Positions 47,078 through 58,905 of a DNA stretch of 64,000 nucleotides are shown here, piece by piece. The notes beneath the pieces are model-generated. The model worked only from the letters and a program-made list of their open reading frames with translations. It was not told the DNA's origin and did not search any database. This stretch comes from Rehmannia glutinosa (taxonomy: Eukaryota; Streptophyta; Magnoliopsida; Lamiales; Orobanchaceae). Where the stretch lies: contig JABTTQ020000358.1 in the NCBI GenBank assembly GCA_016081115.2, forward strand, positions 372,001 through 436,000, in the 5' to 3' direction. Both the position numbers and the translations under genes were made by a program. The first letter of the stretch is position 1. Each line of letters begins with the position of its first letter.

Positions 47078-48252
47078 CTAGATGAACAAGTGTTTGAAAT
47101 CCCCATTGGCAAGTTGACAAACATTGTTGTAGCATGCTGTATCTGCAGAAAGAAATGAAAGAGTAAGAAGGATGGATGACAAAAACACCATTTTGAATAT
47201 GTAGTAACAACATAGTTTGATTAAAGTGAATCTTGGTGTCTCCCCAAACAGAAAGCAAAATCTTCCAAATCGGACTATGGAAAGTGCACACTCCACTGTC
47301 CCCTGCGTCCACATAAATATATGCTACAGTAATATGCTTCAAATCTTAATAAATGACAGCCACGATCATCATCCAACAACCATTATGTTTCATATTGGTA
47401 AAGTCATGGCCATACCAAATGGAGATGCCAGATTTTCCAAAACAAATATTCTGATTTTGCAAATCACAAGTGGTAATTCCTGCCTCGATTACCTATCATC
47501 TTTACTCGCATACACAATTGTTAGTTCCTAGTACCAACTAATTTAGCTGTTCTTGATAGTTAACTCATAACCTGCAAAGAAAAAAGAAATCAACACCGAG
47601 CTTGAAATTACCAAATATAAACTTAGACAACACCAATGGTGTGACAACAGATTTATGATTAGTAAAGGCCTGCAATCCTTTTAATCTTCCTGAATTATGT
47701 CTTAATAAAAAAAAGCCTCGAACCATATAATTTAGAGTAAAACAATGACAAGCGTCTTATATCCCGACTCTCAATTCATGAAAGACTCAAAACTTCATAT
47801 CAGCAAAATCAACTTAGATATAAAAACGAAACTAAATAAAGCCACCTACCCTCCAATGCAACTATTTGTCAAACAAACAAGCAACAGATTAGCAAATGTT
47901 TACGGCAAATACAACACAACAAAAGGCCCAACTATATCAGCACGAAAATGAAAAACCAAAAGCTCGAAAAAGGAGTCAAAAGTTTTCATATACCTAGAGC
48001 ATCCCCAAAATTGTTCCAAATTTCAGCCTGAATAGATTGATTGCTATCCGCAATGCCGATAACCTCAACGAAAGTCGAAAGAGGGCCAGGGGGATGTCCT
48101 TTGATAACCAACTGCTGCTCGTCCGTCGATTTTCCAATAACGGATCCACCGCCGTCGGATCTGAGCACCTGAATTACTGCACGAACCCTCCGGCCCACAT
48201 GCATCCGCAGCAGCTCCGCGTTGACAAAAACCGCCGGATTTGACGTATCCAT
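47078..48252 (-). CDS. RPA3: Replication protein A 14-kDa subunit (RPA3)
   Basis: Two exons, 48252-47994 and 47142-47078, are joined by a GT-AG intron of 851 bp in phase 1, giving 107 residues. The protein starts MDTSNPAVFVNAELLRMHVG and ends YNNVCQLANGDFKHLFI, closely matching plant RPA14 proteins in length and across the whole OB fold. RPA3 is the smallest subunit of the trimeric single-strand-DNA-binding complex used in nuclear DNA replication and repair. It holds the RPA1-RPA2-RPA3 core together through its C-terminal helix, here encoded by exon 2. The promoter has a consensus E2F site and telo-boxes, fitting S-phase expression. The gene looks intact. Confidence 0.95.
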
Positions 48253-48342
48253 TTTTCTTCAGAAAAGGTAGAGAAAGTTCACAGAAGTATATCAATCAGT
48301 AAAAATCAGGCAGTGTCAAACGAAGAACAAGAGTAGCAATTA

Positions 48343-48522
48343 TTAGGGTTTAAAGATATGTTACCTTTATACTTGAATGTAGGGGAACCGATCGACAGAG
48401 GTGAAAGGACGATTTGTGTGTAGCGAAAGAGAGAGAGAGAGAGAGAGAGAGAAAACCCTCGATGTTTTTTTTATGGGTATAACTCAAAAAAGTGGGAAAT
48501 AATGGCGGCAAATGTTCCCGCC
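48343..48522 (-). promoter_or_regulatory. RPA3 promoter with E2F site, telo-box and (GA)12
   Basis: TTCCCGCC at 48515-48522 is a consensus E2F-binding core, and GGCGGCAAA at 48504-48512 is a near match in the opposite sense. TTAGGGTTT at 48343-48351 reads as the telo-box AAACCCTAA on the coding strand, and AAACCCT lies at 48453-48459. A perfect (GA)12 run occupies 48429-48452. E2F plus telo-box is a recognised pairing in plant replication genes. Confidence 0.7.
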
Positions 48523-48540
48523 TTATCTTGATCACTTAAC

Positions 48541-49675
48541 CGGTTAACCCCATTTGATGAAATTAGCGCCGTAATGATTAAAAATAGGGTTATTTACAGT
48601 TCGACCTCCAAAAGATACCCTTTTTTGCTCTTTGCAGCTGAGCTTTTTGAAAATGCATATTTTGACATTTGAACTATTTGATTGGTTGCCTTTTACCCCC
48701 AAACTCAACCAAAAGTTGGTATATGTCAATTCATGATAGGTACAAGTGAGCTCATATGGTTAAGTGCAAAACATTTAAAGTTAGACATACAAATAAAAAA
48801 AATTCAAAATTTAGTATGCAAAGCCAAAACTCGCGATAGTTTGAGGAGCAAAATGTAACTAATCACTTAAAAATAATTGGTTCCAAAGCTATTGTCAATA
48901 TCCAACGACTCAATTCAACCTTTTCTTTTGGGTCCATGTCCAATAAATTCATGATCCAATGGTATAGATAGTGATTGCAAAACTATGCATGGTGCTATAA
49001 AATTAATGTTTGTATAATATCATAATAATATTCGAAATCACATCTACAAGTTTTACAAAATCATTTAAAATTTAGATTTGAATCCAAGTTTCTGAATTTT
49101 ATTGAAGTGAATTTCAACCAAAAATAAAAACAAAAACTCAACCAATGTTTTTTCTGAGGCTGAATGAATATAATAGCACAACTCCGTTGCAGTTGAAGAA
49201 GCATTCGAGGAATAAGTAATTCAACATTGTACAAATACGATTTTGTATAATAATATATCTAAACAACAAAAATCCTTCCTCGTTTGCTTGGTACATGCTT
49301 TCAAGAAAATATAGAACTTCAATTTATATAAGGAGTATCACCACCATCTTGTTTTTCCCAAATTTAGAACGACTATCATCGAAAAACCAATCCCATCAAA
49401 CAATCCTGAGGCGAAAACCTGTCCCGAAAACCTATGGACAGGTTTTCGTGTTTACGATGACAGAAGAGCAGGAGCAGCAACTCGTAATGTCGTTATTACA
49501 ACCGGTTGAAGCAGTATAAATAACAAGCTTCAAGAATACAAACTGCGCTCTGTCAAGACAAGACATACCACAGTAGCAGATTAGTATCGACTTAGTGGGA
49601 GCATCTGTCGCAACTCCAGGTGATAATTTCCCAGTGATAGCCTGAATATGGAACACCACAAGCTCCACATTACTA
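48541..49675. other. Intergenic DNA between RPA3 and the ABCB29-like gene
   Basis: AT-rich with no supported gene. The part near 49560-49675 is probably the 3' UTR of the ABC transporter gene. Confidence 0.4.
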
Positions 49676-52600
49676 CTAAATTACAAGTGCTGTTGCAAGT
49701 GAGCCATGTTGGCCATCCAAAAGAGCAGAGTGACTCAGTTGCTGAAGCTTCCCATCGTTTAAGAGGAAGATTCTTTCAGCCATCAGAATAGTTTCCAGGC
49801 GATGAGCAATCACCAGCACCTGCAAATACAAAAATAGAAAGAGTCGTTAAGCATGTGTTGAGCAGCCACTCAAAATATTGATGAAGCATGAAGTTGATCC
49901 GATAAGAGAGGGCCCTCGGATGGATATCACTTATCAGCAAAAAAGGCGCCATAAGAATCTGATATGTGTGGGCCTAATGGGGCTTTTTGTATTTTGAAAC
50001 ATCTCTGGATTTTTTTTGTAATTAGCCCAAACCTCATTTTTTTTTTTTGTAATTATCCCAAAATGTTAACAAACTATTTTAGCTTTAACTGATTTAAATT
50101 ACAAAAGTGTAGTTACTAACAATTTATAAGTTCTCCCAACATTTAAAAGGAATTTTTTTTTTGGAATAAGATGAAATATCTTCAAAGCATCAAAACATGT
50201 TACAAGATACAGGAACTCTCAAGATGATTTTTAATCTAAATTGTTTTATCTCAATTGCTGGATCAAATTTATTATATGAACTTGCTGCTGTTATCCAATC
50301 AAGAAAAAATGCAAATATGTCAGCAGACAAAGAACCATATACCCAAGAAAATAGGTCCAACCACCACCAAATTCAATGTATATGAACAGTAGTTAAAAGG
50401 ATAAATGTAAAAAAGCTTACTGTCCGATTTCGCATTAGGCGTTGAAGAGCTTGTCTAATCAATAGCTCAGATCTGCTGTCTAATGCAGAAGTTGCTTCGT
50501 CTAAAATAAGTATAGACGGATTCTGATAGAGTGCTCTGGCAATAGCTAGCCTGAGATACAAATACAGGAATGAAAAACGGTCACTAGACAGTCAAAATTT
50601 AATAGGTTTCCCATGCATCAACAATAGAATGATGAGAAAAGTCCCTAAGCATAAAAAATATCACATGGATAGGATACAAAAATTCAAGCATTAAACTTAA
50701 AATGTCCAGAAAAATCTCATGCCTTTGCCTTTGGCCTCCACTAAAATTTGAGCCCCTGGGTCCAACACTGGTTTGGTACTGATCAGGAAGACAATTAATG
50801 AACTCATCTGCATTTGCAGTTTGAGCTGCAAGTTCTACTATGTCCATGTCAATACCACTCATTAGATCCCTGTACCCAATATTCTCAGCAACAGTCCCTG
50901 AAAAAAGTACCTGAAAATGACATTCACAATCTCTTATTTACACTTCACATTCTAGAACCTGTTGACTTAGTACAGATTTAAGAGGAAGCAAAGATACTAC
51001 AAAGCCACTTACTGTATCTTGAGAGACCAGACCAACATGTCTCCTTAAGCTCTCTAATTGAATATCTCGAGTATCATAGCCATCTATCAATATTGAACCT
51101 GCCAATGACGAAATGGCAAATTTCAATTACTAAAGAAACCTGAGGTTCGGGCTAATTACAAAAAGAAACCTGAAGTTCGGGCTAATTACAAAAAACTCCA
51201 GAGGTTTTTGAAAATTACAAAAAAACCTTGAGGTTTGATTCCATCTTACATTGTCATCCTTCATAAGCAAAAATATTTCAAAAATCCACTTGATATTTAT
51301 AAAAATACTACAGTTATCCCCTTAAGTTAAAGACATAATCAACCTAAGGGGCTTTTTGTAATTTTGAAACATTTATGGTTTTTTTTTTTTTTTTTTTTTT
51401 TTGTAATTATCCCTAAGATAAATGAGAAGATAGATGGGATCCTATCACCGAGAATCGCAAGCAGTTAAATGGTGGGATACAAATGACTCCCAATACGCAC
51501 CAGAAAGAGGTTCATATAGGCGAAGCAGAAGTTTCACAAGGGTTGTCTTGCCTCCTCCTGATGGCCCAACAAGAGCAATTGTTTCTCCAGCTTTAATATG
51601 AAGATCCAGCCCATTTAATACAGGAGCCACAACGTCTCCATATGAAAAGGAGAGGCCACAAACTTTCACTTCTCCAGTAACAGAGGCTAAATCAACTGCA
51701 TCTGGTTTCTCAATCACCTGTACGTGTCATTGTCAGCAGTAGATAAGCCAGGGTTTGCTCATACTTCTTACGAATTAAATCTGTTTCACCGAAAAAGATA
51801 TGTTTATGTTTTGGCCTTTCCATTTCATTTAAGAATGAAAATAGTCTAGTAACCTTGTATTTTATTCCTTATTGTATGAAGCCTTAAGGCAGGCTTAAAA
51901 ACTCAGAAACCGAGACCAAAAGAGAGTTCAGAAAGGGTTCTACTCATTTTTGACCAATAGACAAACAAACACCATCATAGGCATTATCCAGACCTTCGGT
52001 GTAACTGAAGGAAAAATGAAGTTGCATTTCCTCGGTAGTGTTACACCAGTAATCAGAGAAGACGGAAAAATAATAAATAAAAAAAAAGAAAGCCTATCAA
52101 ACCATGAAAATATACCTGAGATTTGAACAAGGTCAAATTAAACAACCGCTCAATCGCTGGTTCTCCTTGTTTTAACTCGTTGTACGCTTTTCCCACACCC
52201 TGCGTAATTCTTTATTTTCAGATTGATACTTTAAGACAGCTGCACATGAGAAAGACCATAATAATAAATAATATGCATTAGAAAATTATGGATAGAGGAA
52301 TCATACCAGACCATCAGAATGCCAAAATGAAGAAGTAAATCAATAGTTCTGTTTCTACATTTAGAATGGGCTATGAAGCAAATAATATAACTGTTCTGAT
52401 CCTGAACCTTACACACTATCAAAGTTTTAAGATTGATGGAACATTGTCTGCAAGTGATTGCTTTTAGCAATGAACTGAATCAATAAAAAATGATATACGG
52501 CTTCACAAGTTTATGAATAAAAAAAGAAGATCCCTAGAATCTTGGGGACCAAACTGATTAGAACTGAAAATATCTACAAATAAGTTATAGCTTATATGAA

Positions 52601-55600
52601 ACAGAATGATAATAATACCTCAAATGAATTCTGGCAAATACAAACTGTCATACCATCAGCAAAATTCACCCAAAGAGAGGAGCTGAAGGAATAAATATAA
52701 AGTGAAGGAACACTATGATTAAGGATTTAACAAATTGAAAAAAAAAAGATGTAAGCACACGAGCATCTCTCAAAGCTATGTGAATTAGATGTCTAGTAAA
52801 AAGTTGAGAAAAAGGATTAGTAGAGTCCTAAGCTTTGAAAAGACACACAACCACTACGAGCCAAGCTTCGTGGATGCTGATAGGAGAGCGAATTAATCTG
52901 ATATGTATAAAATTACCACAAAAATCAGTTTTCCGGACTACTTTCTCTTCAGAATTAATGGTAAAAAGGAGCCACAACAAGATAACTTCAAGTTCTGAAC
53001 ACGTCTGAAAATCATTATCACTATGGACCTCCTACTGGAGCATTTACTACTTGTATGTATCACATGTGATTCTCTGCTAGGGAGTACCAAGCTCTCCCCT
53101 CAAAGATCATGAAAAATAGGGTAAAGGGACTTGATCTCAGTAATTCCAACCCGTACGCTTCATACTTCGACCTTTTATTGGCATTTAAGAAACTGATAAA
53201 AGAAAAGTAAATTCCATTGTCATGAAATGCACTATTCTTTAGTTGGGTTAATGACTGCCAAGTACCACAAGATCACGGGTTTTAAATTGATAAGTCACTT
53301 AAGTGAAAAACAGAAAATCCAACATAACCTCAGAACATAAAAGACCCCGAGGAAAGTAGGCCCTGTTCTATCTACCATTTTTAATTTGCAGAAGGTAATC
53401 ATACAAGTTGAACTAGTTACGAATAAAATATTTTAAACAGATAACATTACCTGAATTGGATCAATCAACAGAATCAATGATGTCAAGAAAGAAACCGTGG
53501 CGGAACAATTGAATGAACCACTTGAAACTACCAATGAGCTGGCACCAAACATGAATAGAACCCCAAAAAACATTATTTGTACAATCTGAGGGATTAAAAT
53601 CTTCATTTGCTTCTTTTTCAAACATGCAGAGAGGTCAGCAGAGGCAAGCGACTGGAATCTAATACGCTCATTGGGCTCTGCATTGTTTGCCTTCACAAAA
53701 AGAATTGAAGGAAAGACCTAACACAAAATTATAATGTATATGCTGTTAAGTTTCTCAACAAAATTATAGAACAAAGAGCTACTAATGGAACTGCACTATC
53801 AAAATAGAGAGTAAAAATTCCTTTAATAACCTCCATGCCAAGAAAAAAAGAGACAAACATTTTATCAAATGGATGCAAAAAAAAAAAAAAAAAAAAAAAT
53901 TGGAACCAGCTGAAAGGCAGAAAGTAAAAATCAGACCAAAGCAACTAGACAAATGTAGGGAACAGGCAACTGCAAATTGCAAATTCGTGAACTACATAAA
54001 AAGTAAAAGACAGATGGAGGATGGCGATACCAATCAATTTTGAGCTTCAATTATATAGAGAGAAAATTCATTCACAGAAAATATATGCTTTATGACTTTA
54101 TGACAATAAAAAACAGAAGCAACCAAAAGTCAAAAATAGTGTCAGCTAATGCTTTAAATTATAGAATCTACTATACCTCATTTAGGTAAGCTGAGAGAGC
54201 AGCTGTACTAAGATTTGCCTTATTAGACAGTGTACGAAGCTTTTCACCTAGGCATCCAATTGTGAGAGCCATCGAGGGAATCACCTAAAACACAAGAATA
54301 CTTTGACAATTCAACTACAAAATTAACAAATTGAATCCGATATATGAAGGAAAAAATATTAACTATCAATTCCTTACCAAGGCGGAAATTAATGACAGCA
54401 CAGGGCTTATTATTAACATCTGAGTTGCCATAGCTGATAATTGCAGAGTGCTCGGTACAATTGTCTGTTGAACAAATATGAGAATGAGAAGCAAAAGGTA
54501 ACCACTGATAGAGTGATTATATGTGAGATTATCTTCTGATATAATAATAGTACGGCTGAACATAAACATTGGGATGACATATATATAAGCAATTAAGCAC
54601 CCCTCAACTAATGCTTTTCAACTGAATTCCAGTGAACAGTCCAAAATCCTCAAAAAAATGAGCAAAGCACATATAACTTGCATGATCAGAGAGAATAACA
54701 AGAAATGAAAAACCAAAATTAGAAATTTGTATCAAATGACAAGCAACATTTCAAAGATACTTTCATTGTAGTTCTGAAATTGGAGATCATGGACAGACTA
54801 CTATAACAATGGATTTTACTCCTTCAATTCACCTACAATATACAAAATCATAACAAAGAAAAAAAATGCATAACAAGCTCAAAGTTCGATTCCCCACCCA
54901 CCCCTCAAAAAGGGGTGTGTGTGTGTGTGTGAATCATGTAACTTCTCCTATTGTACCAAGAATATAATTTCACTTGATATTAGTTAACTCAAGGCCACAC
55001 AAATGATTAATATAAATCAACAAGCAATTCTCACATTCAAAAGAGAATACACTGTGTCAGCTATATCCTCTGCCTCCGCTGTGATCCGATAAGCAACATC
55101 CCCAGGTAAAATTCCCTTTTCACTCTCAAAAAACCCCAAATCCCTCTGCAAAACCCTATTGAACACATAAACCCTAACCTTGTACACACAACTCAATGCG
55201 GCCTCCCACAAAAACGCCTCCTGCAAATAATTCGCCACAACTCTAGTCAAAAGAAGAACCCCCAAAACCAAACCCTCATTTCTCAGGCTCGTCAAATTTG
55301 CAGTGGCCATTACAGAAGAGAGCTTTCCCGTCAAGGGGACGATTCTGGAGAGCGAGTAGACCGAAATTGCGCTGCACAGCCAGCCAGAAAGGATCGGCCG
55401 CCATTCTGATTGTAGGTAGGGTTTGAGTGCTGTAAGGGATGCGAATTTGATCGGCGGAGAGGGGCGGTTGCAGGGGGCGGCGTTGGTTGCGTGTGCCGAT
55501 GATGATTTGATGGGAAAACGGATTGGACAATGGTTGGTGATTGGGTTTTTGCCACTGTGAATTGGGATTTTGAGCTTGAGGTGGAAGAGGGAAGAGGAAG

Positions 55601-55634
55601 AGTATGGCGGTGAAAATTGGAGAAGTTGAGCCAT
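49676..55634 (-). CDS. ABCB29: ABC transporter B family member 29-like, chloroplast half-transporter
   Basis: Ten exons: 55634-55035, 54464-54378, 54284-54177, 53717-53451, 52199-52116, 51717-51501, 51098-51013, 50910-50723, 50550-50421 and 49819-49676, giving 636 residues. The start is ATG 55634. An N-terminal Ser/Pro-rich, acid-poor stretch (about 1-55) fits a transit peptide. A membrane domain (about 85-370) is followed by one nucleotide-binding domain: Walker A GPSGGGKTT 433-441, Q-loop VSQD 479-482, signature FSGGQ 539-543, Walker B ILILDE 559-564 and H-loop His 595. Length and sequence match Arabidopsis ABCB29 (634 residues) closely. Half-transporters dimerise to move substrates; the substrate is not known from sequence. 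The intron 50722-50551 has a GC donor, the other eight GT. Introns carry MITE copies at about 51128-51416 and 49978-50062 (the latter in the last intron). Confidence 0.95.
49978..50062. mobile_element. Half copy of the GGGATAATTAC MITE family, ABCB29 last intron
   Basis: GGGGCTTTTTGTATTTTGAAACATCT... through GTAATTAGCCCAAACCTCA to TTGTAATTATCCCAAA matches one end of the elements at 51128-51416 and 58438-58716. Confidence 0.65.
51128..51416. mobile_element. GGGATAATTAC-family MITE in an ABCB29 intron
   Basis: It begins with two tandem copies of a CCTGAGGTTCGGGCTAATTAC unit, runs through an AT-rich middle, and ends GGGGCTTTTTGTAATTTTGAAAC plus a long poly-T and GTAATTATCCC. The ends are inverted relative to each other. 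It lies inside the intron between the Walker A exon and the next exon. Confidence 0.75.
54915..54931. repeat. (GT)n microsatellite in the first ABCB29 intron
   Basis: An uninterrupted GT run of about eight units preceded by AAAAAGGG. Confidence 0.9.
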
Positions 55635-55637
55635 CAA

Positions 55638-56972
55638 TTTTTTTGTTGATAAAGGAAAAAATCTTCAAATGTTGAATTCTTGTTATAGAATTGAGGAAAA
55701 GTACCTGGATCAACTGTCATAACTGAAACTTCACTCAACTCTTGCTAATTTTATTCTTCTTTTGGTCCCAAATTGTTCCATGCTGGATAAAAGTATAACT
55801 ATTCTTATGATGCTTGTTTTGTTAAAACCCTGAAAATTATATGTTTTGGTTTGTATTTTTTATTGATATAAATGTTTTCTTTGAAGGATGAACCTCATCC
55901 CAAGATCCCTGCGCTCTCCACCGCCATCGCTCTTCCAGAGTTTCGTGGAGGAGGTGAATCGCGGATATGATCAACGAGTCGAGATCGATTTCTGCTTTAG
56001 ATCGAGTCGGCTACACAAGAACTTTAAATTGAAATAAGATTGATCTAATATGAAATTAGATATACTTAATCGTCTTAAATTTTGTCACTTGAGCTAAACT
56101 TCATGGATTCCTCATTTGATTTATGAAAATTTTGTTTTATATGAAACTAATGCTAATATAAATTTAATAGTAGTTGTTCAACTTCTCACATTTGAATAAC
56201 ACAAATGAATAAAATTGTTTTTCATTGGTGTAAAATAAGTAGCAAATACTTGATTATTCATATATATTTTATCGATACTATCTAGGTCTGAAGACCATCT
56301 AATTCTCCGGAAAGGATCAAATAGGATCAAATCTTCTAATGATTTCTAATTTTCTGCTAGACCAACATATTTTCCTAGAGAATCGGCAAATACTTCAACT
56401 ACAAAAAAAAAGGGTTATAAGAAGTGTTCAGTTTTTTGTCGTCTTGCTACCGCCATATGATCCTATTCGGATAATTCATCCAAACCATTGATAACTATAT
56501 GTCGTGGAGTTATACTTTTTAGTCTTTATAACGTTGTAAAATTTGCTAAATTTTGAAAAACTTGAGTTAATGATAGTATGTTGGCATTGATTCAAGCAAG
56601 TGGACCAAAACTTTATTCGTGGCTAATATGTACTAATGTTGTTACAAAAATTTGGGTAATTGATCTGGATTCTATTTCGTGTGAGTGCGTGTGTTTTCTT
56701 ACTTATTTATCCCAATTGTATCAAAAAAAAAATGTTCTTACAAATTAATAATTGCAATTTGCTGGAAAAAATAATAGGTGAAAAGAGGAAAAAAGTGAGT
56801 CCCAATTTGATAAATCCTCAACTTAAGACGAAACTACCAAACAAGGGGTGAAATCCAAAACAATAAAACTAAATGGATTCCATCCATCAACCAAGCACAG
56901 TATAATGAAAATACATTTGTCTTCTTTCAAAACTTGCATCCGAAACTATGTCTCCTATTCCAAATTAAAGCC
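55638..56972. other. Intergenic DNA upstream of the ABCB29-like gene
   Basis: It contains the transporter's 5' flank and AT-rich DNA. A short open stretch at 55888-56036 (49 codons, Ser/Pro/Arg-rich) is the only coding-like piece and I do not support it as a gene. Confidence 0.4.
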
Positions 56973-58068
56973 TCATTTCTCTCTGAGTTTTTTGGTTATG
57001 GCGAAAATGGCACCCGCCACGGCTACAACGATCCCGAAACGATGAATGCAGTTTTAATACTCTTCAAAGCATCCTCCTTCTTTTCCTGTTCTTTCCTTTC
57101 TGCCTCTTCATATTGTTCCTGCAAAAAAAACAATAAACCATGAGTGAATAATTAAGTTCATGGATATGATTTTCAACCCGTATGCGATAGGATAATTTGC
57201 AACGACTAAACACATTTATGGTCCGTGTGGTTAAAATTTCAAATCCCACACGTAACACTCTAACTTATGACATTATTGCATCGATCAATCGGTACATGTG
57301 ACGAGCAATCAATCGATCCAATTGAATAGAGAATCAATGGCAGGCCTGGAGGAGGGGCCCAAAGGACGATCGCCCGGACACCAATTTTTAGGGGCCCTCT
57401 AGGACTACCATGTAGGTGTATGTATATGTATCAATATATTATGTATGCGCCTATTTATTTTTTCTTTTTATATACCAAATCACTCACCAAGTACCAACGA
57501 ATATAATTTAATAAAATCACAATCCTTTTGCGTAACATAATTGATATTCGTGTCTTCTATGCCGTTTTGCATCCATCTACCAAAAACTTTTTTTTTTAAT
57601 TTGTTAATTTTTTGTTTTGATTATTATGTTTTCAAGAATATATGATTTTGGTTGCAAGAAAGGGAAAAAAAGAGTAAGTTAGAACAATTAACTTTGAAGA
57701 TGGCTCGTTTTTATCTTTTGTCCCAGGCCTCTAAAATGTCAGAACCGACACTGTAGAGAATGCAGTAGGATTGAAATAAAAATTCAAATCCATAACCTCA
57801 CTTCACACATTTTTTATCTCGTACATATGCTCATACATTTGGATTCAGTTTTGCTATCTGGATGAATGACATGTGTAGACACGTATATTAAAACAATCAA
57901 TACATGTTATTCATTCAGTTAAGTGGAACAGGAAATCTGGTACGAGCTTACCTTGATTTGCTTTGAAGTTGCGACATCTGAAGATATGGGATCGACTCGA
58001 AAATCCTTGTCTACGCCTGGATTCAACTCTTTCTCCACATCAGCAGCTGGAAATCCTGTACCTGCCAT
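56973..58068 (-). CDS. Small putative C-terminally anchored protein, frame broken by an apparent 1-nt deletion
   Basis: Exon 1 (58068-57952) starts at ATG 58068 in a good context (AACATGGCAGG) and encodes 39 residues. Exon 2 (57118-56973) follows a GT-AG intron in phase 0 and encodes a Glu/Lys-rich helix (EQYEEAERKEQEKKEDALKS). Read directly, the frame then stops at a TAG after ...FIVSGSL. In the next frame the DNA continues as IVVAVAGAIFAITKKLREK and stop, a hydrophobic segment with a basic end. Exon 2 is 146 bp, one short of a whole number of codons, and a single missing base in the CCC run at 57033-57035 would explain it. Either a sequencing error or a real frameshift. I do not recognise the family; an 87-residue tail-anchored product is inferred. 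Confidence 0.6.
57336..57760. mobile_element. Candidate MITE with GGCCTGG...GGGGCCC motifs in the small gene's intron
   Basis: CAGGCCTGGAGGAGGGGCCCAAAGGACGATCGCCCGG near the left end is matched by CCCAGGCCTCTAAAATGTCAG near 57723-57745 in inverse sense (GGCCT-x-GG). The combination recurs in many plant genomes as a non-coding DNA transposon. The left end appears truncated. Confidence 0.45.
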
Positions 58069-58437
58069 GTTTTCTTGATTAATAGACAATATTTTGGGCA
58101 ATCAGTAGCCAGTTTTTCTTTTCAAGTGTTGTGTCTTATTTCAGTTTTGTGCTACTTAATTTGGATATATCAAAGTTGAGAGACATGTAATGCTTCAAGT
58201 AACAGATGTCAGTTAATGCAGAAAAAGTGCTTCCATTAATGAGGATCTCAACTAGTTTCTATTCTGTGCTTGTTTTTAAACTCCCCTGGAAAATAGCTAG
58301 TATGACTAAATATGGATGACCAAATTTGCTCAAAAATCCTTGATTGTTGCCTAAATTAAGTTGGCCAAACACAATCCATCCCATTGGAAGGATTATCATC
58401 ACATCACACTTGGCATTTTTTATATTCATTATGAAAA

Positions 58438-58716
58438 GGGATAATTACAGAAACACAGAAACACCCCTGAGGTTTAGGCTAATTACAAAAAAACTCCAAA
58501 GTGGTTTCAAAATTACAAAAAAAAACCATCGGGTTTGATTATGTCTTAAATTTAAGGGTAACTCTAATATTTTTATAATTGTTAAGGGGTTTTGGAAATG
58601 TTTTTCTAATGAAGGAAAAATGTAAACCTAATCAAACCTCAAGGGGTTTCTTTTACAATTTTTAAAAATCTTTGGTTTTCTCGTAATTAGCACGAACCTC
58701 ATGGGTGTTTTTAAAA
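58438..58716. mobile_element. GGGATAATTAC-family MITE upstream of the PPR gene
   Basis: It begins GGGATAATTACAGAAACAC with CCCCTGAGGTTTAGGCTAATTAC and ends with GTAATTAGCACGAACCTCATGGGTGTTTTT, an imperfect inverted arrangement. It lies about 185 bp before the PPR start codon. Confidence 0.75.
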
Positions 58717-58863
58717 CTATGCCTTCATAAAATTTTGAAGAGTTCAGGTAAAATAGAGTTATATAGCTTATATTATATTAATAGAAGATAATTTCTGTAA
58801 TTAAAATAATGAATTTTTTTAACATTATTGAGTTTAAAAATAATAATTTTTTTATTTTGAAAG

Positions 58864-58905
58864 TATAAAAAGGCCACACCTTTCAATACCATGTTCACTC
58901 CATGA
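58864..58905 (+). promoter_or_regulatory. TATA box and 4-codon uORF at the PPR gene start
   Basis: TATAAAA at 58864-58870 lies only 38 bases before the main ATG. An upstream ATG at 58891 opens a 4-codon frame whose TGA (58903-58905) overlaps the main ATG (58902-58904) as ATGA. Confidence 0.5.

Noticed and set aside
55888..56036. 49-codon frame with ATG upstream of ABCB29
   Set aside because: Short, low complexity, no splice partners and no recognised domain.
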